DNA from: Richelia sp. CSU_2_1 | GTDB lineage: Bacteria > Cyanobacteriota > Cyanobacteriia > Cyanobacteriales > Microcoleaceae | DNA length: 64,000 nt | NCBI GenBank assembly: GCA_012034575.1 | Contig: JAAUPF010000002.1 | Location: 1 to 64,000, forward strand | Direction of reading: 5' to 3' | Shown: positions 8,818 through 17,101 of the stretch, piece after piece | How positions within the stretch are numbered: position 1 is the stretch's first letter | Layout: every line of letters starts with the position of its first letter | The notes under the pieces: model-generated | What the model saw: the letters and a program-made list of their open reading frames with translations, nothing else | Databases searched by the model: none | Told to the model about the DNA's origin: nothing | Position numbers and translations under genes: made by a program

Positions 8818-10175
8818 TTGTTTGTAAACTTCGGCATCTTCCCGATTGAATTCCAGAGCTTTATTATAACTCGCGATCGCGCGTCAAACTGACCTGCATC
8901 TTTCAGTCGATTTGCCTTGACAAAATGCGATCGAGCTGCTTCTAAATCTACCAAAGACTCTGTTATCATTTGCCCTGCCACTCTTACAGTTTGTACGCTC
9001 ATACTATTCAACCATTCTACCCATTCTCTGGCGCGTGCCGGCCAAGTACACCCGCGATTGATATATTCTACCTGCTGCCTCAAATGAGTTTCAAGATGAG
9101 TTTCAGCAGTTGCGCGGTTTGCACCATCGCACTCTTTTAAAACTGCGACTGCCGCCTCTAAAAATCGCCCGATATAGCTTTGCCATTCAGGTTTAGCAGC
9201 CCGCTGCCAATTACTTATCGATGCCAAAGTTTCTCGCCCCGACATAGAAACCAGACGTGCAAATCCCGCAGTTGTTTCCGGCAAAGCCGCCAATTCACTC
9301 GTCACAATCCGGCAACCGCTTGCCATTGCTTCCATCACCGCGATCGAAGATGTTTCCGAATAAGTATTAGGATAAGCGAAAACAGCAGTCGATCGCAGGT
9401 GCTGCAAAAGTTCCGGCTGCGGTACGGAACCGATGTATTCCACGCCTTCAGTTTCCTGACACTGCTGGTAAAGTTTGCCGAAAAACATATCGTCAGCATT
9501 GCCATCAATTTGATGTACTTTCATGCTAGAAAATACTTTCAATTTAGTTCCGGGAACAGCTTGACGGATTGCCGGAAAAACTTTCAATAAAATATCCAGT
9601 CCCCGAAACGGAGTGCTGGTATAAGCGAGAATTGGCGGGCGGGATTTCTGCGAGAGGATAGAAACATTATCGGGGAAAAGATTAGCAAAACAGGGAGCGA
9701 TCGCATTTCTTAAAACATGACAGCGATTTAATTTCATGCCAAAAAGATCGTGAAATCGATCGCGCTGCCAATCGCTGACAAAAACTAAGGCATCGCAGGC
9801 ATCTGTTTCGGTAGAATTCTTAAAGTTTTCCAGAAATACAAAACCCGGTTCGTTGTGAATCCACAAAATCAATTTAGTTCGATCGCCCAACAGCGGTTTA
9901 ATTTCGCGAGCTTTGCCGGCGATATTAACTATAACTAAAAAATCGAGCGATCGCAGCAATTCTAAATTTTCCGCATCAGCCTTCCGCCGCCTGCAATCAA
10001 CACCGCGAAACATCCCCGACACAGAAGTATTGTTGAGCAAAAACACATCATTTCCTAAAGCAGCTAAAGCTTCAGCCAAATAACAAATAGCCGATTGAGT
10101 GCCGCCTAAAGGCTTGCGGTAAGGAGTTTCAACTGTATAATCCCAAGTGTAAGTATCGAGGAAAGCAATTTTCAT
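8751..10175 (-). CDS. GT4-type glycosyltransferase, N-terminal part of the frameshifted giant gene
   Basis: The first about 390 residues are a GT-B fold glycosyltransferase of the GT4 type. MKIAFLDTYTWDY and KPLGGTQSA form the N-terminal loop, and the C-terminal half has PNTYSETSSIAVMEAMASGC, the Glu-rich donor-binding motif. From about residue 405 it runs into a TPR (ARSHFVKANRLKDAGQFDA), which the frame leaves at the HIP1 site 8873-8880. The last about 42 residues (RSRVIIKLW onward) are out-of-frame text, and the real protein continues in the next frame. Start: ATG at 10175, just after a repeat-filled spacer. The fusion of a GT4 domain to TPR-OGT in one chain suggests two sugars are added by one enzyme. 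Confidence 0.88.
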   Translation of the reverse strand: MKIAFLDTYTWDYTVETPYRKPLGGTQSAICYLAEALAALGNDVFLLNNTSVSGMFRGVDCRRRKADAENLELLRSLDFLVIVNIAGKAREIKPLLGDRTKLILWIHNEPGFVFLENFKNSTETDACDALVFVSDWQRDRFHDLFGMKLNRCHVLRNAIAPCFANLFPDNVSILSQKSRPPILAYTSTPFRGLDILLKVFPAIRQAVPGTKLKVFSSMKVHQIDGNADDMFFGKLYQQCQETEGVEYIGSVPQPELLQHLRSTAVFAYPNTYSETSSIAVMEAMASGCRIVTSELAALPETTAGFARLVSMSGRETLASISNWQRAAKPEWQSYIGRFLEAAVAVLKECDGANRATAETHLETHLRQQVEYINRGCTWPARAREWVEWLNSMSVQTVRVAGQMITESLVDLEAARSHFVKANRLKDAGQFDARSRVIIKLWNSIGKMPKFTNNWRKLMFCKGNLHGRSIAAISL

Positions 10176-10176
10176 A

Positions 10177-10440
10177 ATAGTTGACAGTTGATAGTTGATA
10201 GTTGATAGTCGATAGTTGACAGTAGATCGTTATTATTCTCATTCCTTCTTCCTTCTTCCCTCTTCCTTCTTCCTTCCACTTATCTGCGTTGATCTGCGTC
10301 AATCAGCCTTGCATCTGCGGTTGCAAGTTGACGAAAGGACAGTTGACAGTCGAGAGTCGATCGATTCCCAATTCCCCATTACCAATTATAAATTCCCCAT
10401 TACCAATTCCCCATTACCAATTCTAAAATCTAAAATCGTT
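10177..10440. repeat. composite short-repeat spacer
   Basis: The spacer starts with TTGATAG/TTGACAG heptamers, followed by a CTTCTTCC pyrimidine tract (10240-10275). A TCTGCG...GATCTGCG element comes next (10280-10325), then ATTCCCCATTACCA repeats (10370-10420). It lies between two divergent genes. The longer in-frame upstream extension of rpiA is made only of this repeat. Confidence 0.85.
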
Positions 10441-10479
10441 CTATGGTATAATCCTAAAACTATTGAGGAGTATCAAATC

Positions 10480-11197
10480 ATGACCGCAGAACAAGATCCC
10501 GTAAAATTAATGAAACAGTTAGTCGGTTTTGCCGCAGCCGATCGCGTGCAATCCGGTACAATAGTAGGACTAGGTACGGGGTCAACAACAGCATATACCA
10601 TTCAGGCATTGGGCGATCGACTGAAATCCGGCCAACTCAAAGATATTAAGGGCGTGCCGACATCTTTTCAATCGGAAGTGTTGGCAAAACAGTACGGAGT
10701 GCCGCTAACAACTCTCGATGAAATTGACAGGATTGATATTGCGATCGACGGTGCTGATGAAGTCGATCCGCAGCTAAATTTAATTAAAGGCGGCGGTGCT
10801 GCGCACACTCGCGAAAAAGTTGTCGATTATCTCGCCGCTCAGTTTATTGTAGTAGTAGACAGTTCCAAAGTCGTCGATAAATTGGGTTCGACTTTTAAAG
10901 TTCCCGTCGAAGTTTTGCCGATGGCAATTACACCTGTAACGCGGGCGATCGAACTATTGGGCGGCAAACCGGAATTGCGCATGGGCGTGAAAAAAGCCGG
11001 GCCGGTAATTACCGACCAAGGTAACATGGTACTCGATGTTAAATTCGACAATCTCGACAATCCGGGGGGAATTGGAAAAAACTTTAAATAACATTCCTGG
11101 CGTGTTAGAAAATGGCTTGTTTGTCAATTGTACGGATTTGGTTTTAGTGGGCGAAATCAAGGACGGCAAACCTGCAGTCCGGGAGATTTCAAAATAA
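10480..11197 (+). CDS. rpiA: ribose-5-phosphate isomerase A, frameshifted in this sequence
   Basis: RpiA interconverts ribose-5-phosphate and ribulose-5-phosphate in the Calvin and pentose phosphate cycles. Motifs include [10 protein letters not shown] (phosphate loop, residues about 29-38), DGADEVD and [11 protein letters not shown]. Start: ATG 10480, nine bases after GAGGAG. The upstream 264 bases of open frame are repeat. At 11064-11069 there are six G where five would keep the frame. As written, the protein stops at 11091. Removing one G restores [16 protein letters not shown] and the normal C-terminus ending at 11197, giving 238 residues, which is typical. The enzyme is central to carbon fixation, so a homopolymer sequencing error is the simplest explanation. 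A real mutation cannot be excluded. Confidence 0.92.
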
Positions 11198-11598
11198 GAT
11201 AAAACTGCTATCTTGCATCATTCTGGTGAAACCGGGTTTTTGGCGAAGACTCTGCATCAAAGCGCATATTTTCGGCAAAAACCCGGTTTCTTGCCTGGTT
11301 TATTAAGCGGCGTGCAAGATATCAGATATACGTAGGTTGGGTTGAAGCATGAAACCCAACAGATAAAATCAGATTTGCTACAATCGCACATAATTATCCA
11401 TGCCAGTCCTGTGCGATCGCGCTGAAAATATTTGCTACAATCGATAATATCCATCCGCGAATGCTTCGCCTAAAATTGGTGCGATCGCGCTCAAAGTATC
11501 TGCTATAAATAAGATATTACTAATTACCAACTACCAATTACCAATTACCAACTACCAATTACCAATTACCCATTACCCATTACCCATTACCAAATTTC
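11198..11598. other. intergenic region with repeats, no gene
   Basis: It holds the GAAACCGGGTTTTTG inverted repeat (11228-11290), a short GTAGGTTGGGTTGAAGCATGAAACCCAAC element near 11334, several CGATCG sites, and an ATTACCA tandem tract (11518-11590) running up to the next start codon. No coding frame is supported. Confidence 0.6.
11228..11290. repeat. dispersed inverted repeat, possible rpiA terminator
   Basis: GAAACCGGGTTTTTG at 11228 pairs with CAAAAACCCGGTTTC ending at 11290, with a 33-base loop. A related element lies at 15816-15876, so it is a dispersed repeat. Its place 31 bases after rpiA would also let it end that transcript. Confidence 0.6.
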
Positions 11599-12780
11599 AT
11601 GAAATATCGCAGATTCGGCCGCACAGAATTATCCATGCCCGTTTTTTCCTGCGGTGGTATGAGATATCAATACAAATGGCAAGATGTACCAGCAAATGAA
11701 ATTCCACCCGACAACCAACAAAATCTCGAAGCGACTATTCGCTATTCCGTAGAATGTGGCATCAATCACATAGAAACTGCCCGCGGCTATGGCACTTCTG
11801 AGATGCAGTTGGGCTGGGTTTTACCGAAATTACCCCGCGACAAATTGATAGTTCAAACTAAAGTTGCTCCCACGTCAAACCCTCAGGAATTTCGCCAACA
11901 GTTTGAAAAATCTTTAGCATATTTGCAACTAGAATATGTCGATTTGCTGTCGCTGCACGGAATTAATACTTGGGAATTATTAGAAGATTCCGTGCGCCCC
12001 GGCGGCTGCATGGATGCGGCGAAACAATTGCAAGCAGCAGGTAAAGTTAGATTTATTGGATTTTCCACGCACGGGCCGACAGATGTCATTATCAAAACAA
12101 TTGAGACTAATCAATTCGATTACCTCAACTTGCATTGGTACTATATAAATCAAATTAATTGGCCTGCCATAGAAGCCGCTCAACGTCACGATATGGGCGT
12201 GTTTATTATCAGCCCTTCCGACAAAGGCGGACAACTTTACAACCCGCCGCAAAAATTGGTAGATTTGTGCTATCCTTTAAGTCCGATCGTGTTTAACGAT
12301 TTGTTTTGCTTGTCTCGATCGCCCGTACATACATTAAGTTTAGGCGCGGCAAAGCCTGAGGATTTTCACGAACATCTCAAAGCTGTAGAATTGTTGGATA
12401 AAGCAGATGAAATTTTGCCGCCGATATTAGCAAGATTGGAAAAAGCTGCGATCGATAGATTAGGAGAAAATTGGTTTAAGACTTGGCACTGCAGCTTGCC
12501 AAAGATAGAAAATACTCCCGGTGAGATTAACATTCATACGATATTGTGGCTGTGGAATTTAGCGCAAGCCTACGAGACGATCGACTACTGCAAAATGCGC
12601 TATAATTTATTAGGAAATGCCGGACATTGGTTTCCCGGAAATAAGGCCGATCGTATCGATGAATTCGACCTGCGCCGCTGTCTCGCTCACAGTCCCCACG
12701 CTGCTAGAATTCCGCAGATTTTAAAAGAGGCCGATCGACTTTTTGGAGGCGCAGCAGTACAGCGATTATCTCAAGAATAA
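11599..12780 (+). CDS. aldo/keto reductase family oxidoreductase
   Basis: This 393-residue protein has an N-terminal (beta/alpha)8 aldo/keto reductase domain (about 1-250) that should bind NADP(H). MKYRRFGRTELSMPVFSCGG is the family's opening strand. The active-site Tyr is in ARGYGTSE, the Lys in IVQTKVAPT and the His in SLHGINTWE. The usual tetrad Asp before the Tyr is Glu here (HIETARGYG). The long C-terminal helical part resembles the 4Fe-4S subgroup but has no CxxCxxC cluster motif. Its substrate cannot be read from sequence. It is preceded directly by an ATTACCA repeat with no clear ribosome binding site. Confidence 0.88.
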   Translation: MKYRRFGRTELSMPVFSCGGMRYQYKWQDVPANEIPPDNQQNLEATIRYSVECGINHIETARGYGTSEMQLGWVLPKLPRDKLIVQTKVAPTSNPQEFRQQFEKSLAYLQLEYVDLLSLHGINTWELLEDSVRPGGCMDAAKQLQAAGKVRFIGFSTHGPTDVIIKTIETNQFDYLNLHWYYINQINWPAIEAAQRHDMGVFIISPSDKGGQLYNPPQKLVDLCYPLSPIVFNDLFCLSRSPVHTLSLGAAKPEDFHEHLKAVELLDKADEILPPILARLEKAAIDRLGENWFKTWHCSLPKIENTPGEINIHTILWLWNLAQAYETIDYCKMRYNLLGNAGHWFPGNKADRIDEFDLRRCLAHSPHAARIPQILKEADRLFGGAAVQRLSQE

Positions 12781-12782
12781 AA

Positions 12783-12929
12783 ATAGTTGACAGTTGACAG
12801 TTGACAGTTGACAGTTGACAGTTGTCCCTCTGCCTTCTTCCCTCTTCCTTCTGCCTTCTTCCCTCTTCCTTCTGCCTTCTGCCTTCTGCCTTCTGCCTTC
12901 TGCCTTCTGCCTTCTGCCTTCTTCCTTCT
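12783..12929. repeat. TTGACAG heptamers and CTTCTGC/CTTCTTCC tract
   Basis: Five TTGACAG heptamers (12785-12823) are followed by a pyrimidine tract of CTTCTGC and CTTCCCT units (12829-12928), immediately after the aldo/keto reductase stop codon. Confidence 0.9.
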
Positions 12930-12966
12930 AATAAAAAACCCGGTCACTCTGTGACAACCGGGTTTT
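12930..12966 (-). terminator. intrinsic terminator
   Basis: AAAACCCGGT (12935-12944) pairs with ACCGGGTTTT (12957-12966). On the minus strand the stem is followed by TTTTTTATT. It could act in both directions, closing the aldo/keto reductase transcript as well. Confidence 0.7.
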
Positions 12967-13085
12967 CGAGCCGGAGCACGTGAATAGTAGTTACACGCAC
13001 CTCATTAAGAGTATGCTTCAGCTCCTTTAACCAACATCACCCATCCGTCTCATCCTTTCGGGCGATTTCCCGCAGCATAACAGCA
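12930..13085 (-). ncRNA. candidate structured small RNA ending in an intrinsic terminator
   Basis: Read on the minus strand, this spacer contains GGAGC (13025-13021) and a GTGCGTG/CACGTGC hairpin (13000-12994 with 12982-12976, two G-U pairs) closed by TCC. A strong terminator hairpin with a T run follows at 12966-12930. No coding frame of useful length is present. Function and 5' end are unknown. It could instead be the 3' tail of an unseen transcript or a dispersed element. Confidence 0.35.
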
Positions 13086-13138
13086 CTTTTTGCTTTAACC
13101 TGAGATAAAACAGTGAATAATTAGCTTAGGTACTTTTT

Positions 13139-13894
13139 ATGACACTCAAACGCCGAGATTTCTTGTATTTGCTCGCAGCCAGCGTCGGGTCTATTACCGC
13201 AGGTGCTTGCCAAGCGTCAGGAAATAATGTAGCACAAGCAACTCCAACTACTGAAGCCACAACAATAGCTCAAACTCCAGGCCCTTTTACGCTGCCACCC
13301 CTACCCTACGAATATAATGCTTTAGAGCCGCACATCGACGCGCGGACAATGCAATTTCACCACGACAAACACCACGCAGCCTACGTTAAAAACCTCAACG
13401 ATGCTGTCAATAAATACCCGCAACTTAAAAGTATGAGTGCGGAAAATATGCTGCGAGATTTGAGCAAAGTTCCCGAAGATATTCGCACGACAGTGCGCAA
13501 TAACGGCGGCGGACACTTAAATCACACGATGTTTTGGGAAATCATGAGTCCCAAAGGCGGCGGCGAACCAACAGGGGCAATTGCTACAGCAATTCAGCAA
13601 AATTTCGGCAGTGTTGAAGATTTTAAAACTAAATTCAACGATGCGGGAACTAAGCGTTTTGGCAGCGGTTGGGTGTGGTTGGTGCGCAATAAAGCGGGGA
13701 AACTTGAAGTAACAACTACTGCCAATCAAGACACTCCTTTCATGGATGGCAACTATCCAATTATGGGCAATGATGTTTGGGAACACGCTTATTATCTCAA
13801 GTATCAAAACTTGCGGGGCGATTACTTAAAAGCGTGGTGGAATGTTGTTAATTGGGCAGAAATTAACAAGCGCTACGAAAGGGCGATCGGTTAG
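13139..13894 (+). CDS. sodA: exported Mn superoxide dismutase
   Basis: This 251-residue protein converts superoxide to hydrogen peroxide and oxygen. The N-terminus carries a twin-arginine signal ([12 protein letters not shown]) ending in a possible lipobox (TAGAC, residues about 20-24). A Thr/Ala-rich linker leads to the dismutase domain at about residue 50. Metal ligands are visible as His in MQFHHDKHH, His in [10 protein letters not shown], and Asp and His in [18 protein letters not shown] and NQDTP are Mn-type rather than Fe-type signatures. It probably acts on the periplasmic or thylakoid-lumen side, perhaps lipid-anchored, which fits membrane-bound MnSODs known in Anabaena. Length beyond the usual about 200 residues is explained by the leader. 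Confidence 0.92.
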   Translation: MTLKRRDFLYLLAASVGSITAGACQASGNNVAQATPTTEATTIAQTPGPFTLPPLPYEYNALEPHIDARTMQFHHDKHHAAYVKNLNDAVNKYPQLKSMSAENMLRDLSKVPEDIRTTVRNNGGGHLNHTMFWEIMSPKGGGEPTGAIATAIQQNFGSVEDFKTKFNDAGTKRFGSGWVWLVRNKAGKLEVTTTANQDTPFMDGNYPIMGNDVWEHAYYLKYQNLRGDYLKAWWNVVNWAEINKRYERAIG

Positions 13895-13905
13895 TTTAAT
13901 GTTTA

Positions 13906-13930
13906 GTAGGGTGCGCATTGCGCACCTTAC
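13906..13930. repeat. GGTGCGCA palindrome after sodA
   Basis: GTAGGGTGCGCA/TTGCGCACCTTAC forms a near-perfect hairpin 12 bases after the sodA stop. Related palindromes occur at 57828-57852 and inside a gene near 55487-55504. It may help end transcription, but there is no T run. Confidence 0.7.
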
Positions 13931-14174
13931 TTAAATTAATTTGCTGTCTAATTTTACATTTCAAGAAACAGCGCAATGACAGAAAACCCAAATCAAATCA
14001 GAGAAATAGTTTCTAATTTTTAGGGGGCAATTTTTTGTAAGGTAGTTTATTATTTGTCATTGTTATTTGTTGTTTTTTGCCATAGAGCGATCGACCTGAT
14101 ATTTCAAAAAAGCTGGTGCCGAGGTACAATTTAAAATATGCTCAATTTTTGAGGTGACAACAAAGGAGATAAAT

Positions 14175-14594
14175 ATGGGACTGGTTTTCGCAGAGATTGA
14201 ACTGATTCGAGGAGCCGACCTTGTTTTATTTCAAGAAGGTTACATTCAGGAAGACCAAATCAGGCGAGTTAAGGTAACAGCATTAGTAGACAGCGGTTCG
14301 TATATGCTGGCAATCAATGAAACTATCAAAACGCAGCTTAACTTGCAAAAAGTGGGTGAAGAAGAAGCAGAATTAGCGGATGGTTCCCACGTTATGTTAG
14401 AAATTGTTGGGCCGATCGACGTGCGGTTTGAAAATCGCCGCACTAATGTCGATGCGATGGTTTTACCGGGAGATTCCGAGGTGTTACTGGGAGCAATTCC
14501 GATGGAAGGTTTGGATGTAATTATTGAACCAAAAGCACAAAGGATGATTGTTAATCCAGCAAGTCCTAATATTGCTAGAAAGTCTTTGAAATGA
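14175..14594 (+). CDS. retropepsin-like (clan AA) aspartic protease family protein
   Basis: This 139-residue protein has ALVDSGSYML (catalytic DSG, about residue 40) and a VLLGAIPMEGL motif near residue 106. That is the two-motif pattern of single-domain retroviral-type aspartic proteases, which would have to dimerise to be active. The start at 14175 was chosen because AGGAGAT lies five bases upstream; an earlier in-frame start at 14154 has no such site. There is no export signal. It stands alone between sodA and a DUF2278 gene. It is only distantly similar to the family member at 4873. Substrate unknown. Confidence 0.82.
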   Translation: MGLVFAEIELIRGADLVLFQEGYIQEDQIRRVKVTALVDSGSYMLAINETIKTQLNLQKVGEEEAELADGSHVMLEIVGPIDVRFENRRTNVDAMVLPGDSEVLLGAIPMEGLDVIIEPKAQRMIVNPASPNIARKSLK

Positions 14595-14781
14595 ATAGAT
14601 ATCTATGACTGTCGAGCGCGTGTAAGTCTCGATCGCGCTACAAACGGAGTATTTTCGTAAAAAATCCAGTCTCTGAGTTTTTTGGGGGCAGGGGGTGACG
14701 GGGTGAAGGGGTGACTTGACCTGGCGTTTCGATCGCTCTTATAGCTTATTCTATGTATTCTCAAGTACCGAGGAAAAACTT

Positions 14782-15792
14782 ATGCCATTAAAAAATTACG
14801 GTGTTTTAAAAGGTCGTCCTGTGGGACGGCGGTTGGCAATAACATCAAATGCTCATTATCAAGTTCACTTAGTTTCGGAAGATACAGACTACCGAATTGC
14901 GGTTAATGTCAAATCGAAATTAGAACCGTCGGAATTAGAGTATTTGGTTGATGAAAATTTCTCTTATCCGATTTTGGCAGACTTAGCAGAGTTGCCTTTG
15001 GGCTTCAAAGAATTAGAAAGAAAACCAGGTGGTTTGGCACTTGATTTTATTCGCGGCAATTTGTTCGATCGAGCTAAAATGATACCTTTACCCTTCGAGG
15101 TACCCGGTGCAGACAACGATTTAAACGAGAAAATTGACAAATACGTGCAGCGGGCAATGTCGGATGAATTAGCTCATATTTATGCTTTCGGCGAAAGATG
15201 GGGACCGGAAAAAATTAAGGACAAAATCTTCGGTTTTTTGCCCGGAAATGGCATTCACGACATCCACATGAATCAGGGCAATTCCGGTCAGTTTGCCAAG
15301 GATAACGGCGTTTGGCAAGACGGCGCAATGCTAATACATTTCCCCTCAGAAAATCGCTGGGTAGGAATATTCTTGAAGTTTCAATCGCAAACTTGGCACT
15401 CTGAAGACGATTTGGGAACTCCCATTCATACTATACCCGAACCCATTGGCGACCAACCTCCGATTAAACCCGATTATGTTGTGAGAATTGTGGCGGCATT
15501 AGTAAATCCTGTGGGCGAAGATGCTGGAAAGGAAACAGTAACGCTGCTGAATACTTCACCCAATACGATCGATCTTACCGGATGGGCGATCGCAGATAAG
15601 TTAAAAAACAAGCATACACTTTCCGGTACTGTTGCTGCTGGTGCTGCCGCGGTAGTTACTTTGCCGCAAAACGTGCAATTGAGTAAAAAAGGTGGCTTGA
15701 TTACGCTGCTGAACAAACAAGGTTTAAAAGTTCACGGTGTGTCGTACACTCAGAAACAAGCACAGCGCGAAGGTTGGACGATCGTGTTTTAA
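14782..15792 (+). CDS. DUF2278 (YukJ-like) protein with C-terminal lamin-tail domain
   Basis: This is a 336-residue protein. Residues about 1-215 match DUF2278, beginning with PLKNYGVLKGRPVGRR and containing GIHDIHMNQGNSG and WQDGAMLIHFP, the family's conserved blocks. Residues about 235-336 form a lamin-tail/Ig-like beta domain (VTLLNTSPNTIDLTGWAIAD), often seen on proteins that bind DNA, nucleases or cell surfaces. There is no signal peptide. The start at 14782 follows GAGGAAAA; the frame is open further upstream to 14716 but without support. The molecular role of DUF2278 is unknown. Confidence 0.85.
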   Translation: MPLKNYGVLKGRPVGRRLAITSNAHYQVHLVSEDTDYRIAVNVKSKLEPSELEYLVDENFSYPILADLAELPLGFKELERKPGGLALDFIRGNLFDRAKMIPLPFEVPGADNDLNEKIDKYVQRAMSDELAHIYAFGERWGPEKIKDKIFGFLPGNGIHDIHMNQGNSGQFAKDNGVWQDGAMLIHFPSENRWVGIFLKFQSQTWHSEDDLGTPIHTIPEPIGDQPPIKPDYVVRIVAALVNPVGEDAGKETVTLLNTSPNTIDLTGWAIADKLKNKHTLSGTVAAGAAAVVTLPQNVQLSKKGGLITLLNKQGLKVHGVSYTQKQAQREGWTIVF

Positions 15793-15815
15793 TTAGTTCT
15801 GGGCACGGGTAGTCG

Positions 15816-15876
15816 GAAACCGGGTTTTTTTGCGAGAATAGTTCACAGTTCGCAGAAATAGCAACAACCCGGTTTC
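15816..15876. repeat. GAAACCGGGTTT inverted repeat
   Basis: GAAACCGGGTTTTTTT pairs with AACCCGGTTTC 30-odd bases later. It is related to the element at 11228-11290 and lies just past the DUF2278 stop. Confidence 0.65.
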
Positions 15877-15980
15877 TTTAGTTTTGATGAGTAATTTTGG
15901 AACTCAGGAAATAACGCCATGACGGAAAATCCAAATCAACCCAGAGAATAGGAAACGGAGTTTTAAACGATACATAAATT

Positions 15981-16028
15981 CGGCGGTTGAAACCGCAACT
16001 ACACGCACGAAGTCCGCCTTCGCGGACT
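15981..16028. repeat. GCGGTTGAAACCGC and AGTCCGC hairpins
   Basis: Two adjacent palindromes, CGGCGGTTGAAACCGC (15981-15996) and AGTCCGCCTTCGCGGACT (16011-16028), end 13 bases before the next start codon. They are dispersed-repeat-like and would place a hairpin in the 5' untranslated leader. Confidence 0.7.
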
Positions 16029-16041
16029 AAGATTAATACTT

Positions 16042-17016
16042 ATGAATGGAATTTGCACGCTTGCTAACGATACAGTTTGCGATCAACTAATTGCCTTGCT
16101 CAACAGCATTGAAGTTATCTTAGACTCCAATACTCCCGTCTGCATTTATCCCTTCGATGACAAAACACAGCAAATCAAAACAGCAATTGCCAACCGTCCC
16201 AACGTGTTTATTTATGAAGATACCGCTTCAATTCAGCGGTGGGACGAATTCATGCAAGCCGCCGCCCCAGAACGTTTGAATCGCAAAAAATTCCGGCTTT
16301 ACGGCGCGCACCGGCGCTTTTGCGCTTTCGACGGCCCGTTTGCCAAATTTATCTACATGGATGCCGATACTTTGTTGATGGATTCGCTCGATCGAATTTT
16401 TCAGCAATTAGATTCATCGGATTTTGTAGTTTACGATTTTCAATTTCGCGATCGAACTAAAGTATACAACATTCAGTCACCAAAACTCCTTGAAGTTTTT
16501 CCTCAAAATCGCATCGATTCGGAAATATTTTGTTCGGGATTTTACGGTAGCAAGCAAGGACTTTTTGACGGAAATACTAGAGAATGGTTAGTAACTAAAC
16601 TGCGATCTGGTGATGCGGAAATTCTCTATGCAGGGGCGGGAGAACAGCCGTTGCTGAATTATATGGTGATGAAAACAGGTATTTCCAGCTATAATTTTGC
16701 TTGGAGTCTACCGGAGAGCGAAAAAACTGGATGTAGCGTTACTTCCCAACATTTTGCAGAGTGCGATCACATTTTGTACGATAAGGGAAACCAACTTACC
16801 TACATTCATTATATTGGCGTACCGCCGGATTTAATTCGCCGAGTTTGTGCGGGAGAAAATATTGAATTTCCCTATCGCGATTTGTTTCTGCACTACCGCT
16901 ACTTCCACGAACCGGAAAAACGCCCGATTTTTCAGGAACCGTCTAAGTCGTATACTGAAATTGTTCGATCGAACTTGTTACAAAGAATATTGAGAAAGTT
17001 AAGGATCGACAGTTGA
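16042..17016 (+). CDS. glycosyltransferase-like protein, paralogue 1 of 3
   Basis: This 324-residue protein resembles the cyanobacterial Npun_R2821/Npun_R2823-type family, related to GT8-like nucleotide-sugar transferases. After the opening strand (GICTLANDTVCDQLIALLNS) comes a DxD metal/nucleotide motif in KFIYMDADTLLMD (about residue 107). A second block SGFYGSKQG and a C-terminal YDKGNQLTYIHYIG follow. It is cytoplasmic by sequence. Two paralogues follow in the same direction, so this is a tandem expansion. The specific sugar and acceptor are not predictable. The start ATG lies directly after a hairpin repeat with only a weak ribosome binding site. Confidence 0.8.
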   Translation: MNGICTLANDTVCDQLIALLNSIEVILDSNTPVCIYPFDDKTQQIKTAIANRPNVFIYEDTASIQRWDEFMQAAAPERLNRKKFRLYGAHRRFCAFDGPFAKFIYMDADTLLMDSLDRIFQQLDSSDFVVYDFQFRDRTKVYNIQSPKLLEVFPQNRIDSEIFCSGFYGSKQGLFDGNTREWLVTKLRSGDAEILYAGAGEQPLLNYMVMKTGISSYNFAWSLPESEKTGCSVTSQHFAECDHILYDKGNQLTYIHYIGVPPDLIRRVCAGENIEFPYRDLFLHYRYFHEPEKRPIFQEPSKSYTEIVRSNLLQRILRKLRIDS

Positions 17017-17067
17017 CAGTTGATAGTTGACAGTCGATAGTTGATAGTTGGGATTTTTTTATGATTA

Positions 17068-17098
17068 AACCGCAGAGGACGCAGAGAGCGCAGAGAGA
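17068..17098. repeat. CGCAGAG-type dispersed repeat
   Basis: AAACCGCAGAGGACGCAGAG with one more unit, preceded by TTGATAG heptamers (17017-17048). It immediately precedes the next start codon and so supplies its GA-rich leader. Confidence 0.8.
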
Positions 17099-17101
17099 AA
17101 G

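Noticed and set aside
5717-10175. Programmed frameshifting to explain the split OGT gene
   Set aside because: The sites lack a slippery heptamer, both need the same base restored at a HIP1 motif, and rpiA and trpS show that simple sequence errors are present.
10216-10479. N-terminal extension of rpiA
   Set aside because: It is coded wholly by pyrimidine and ATTCCCC repeats; ATG 10480 has a good ribosome binding site.
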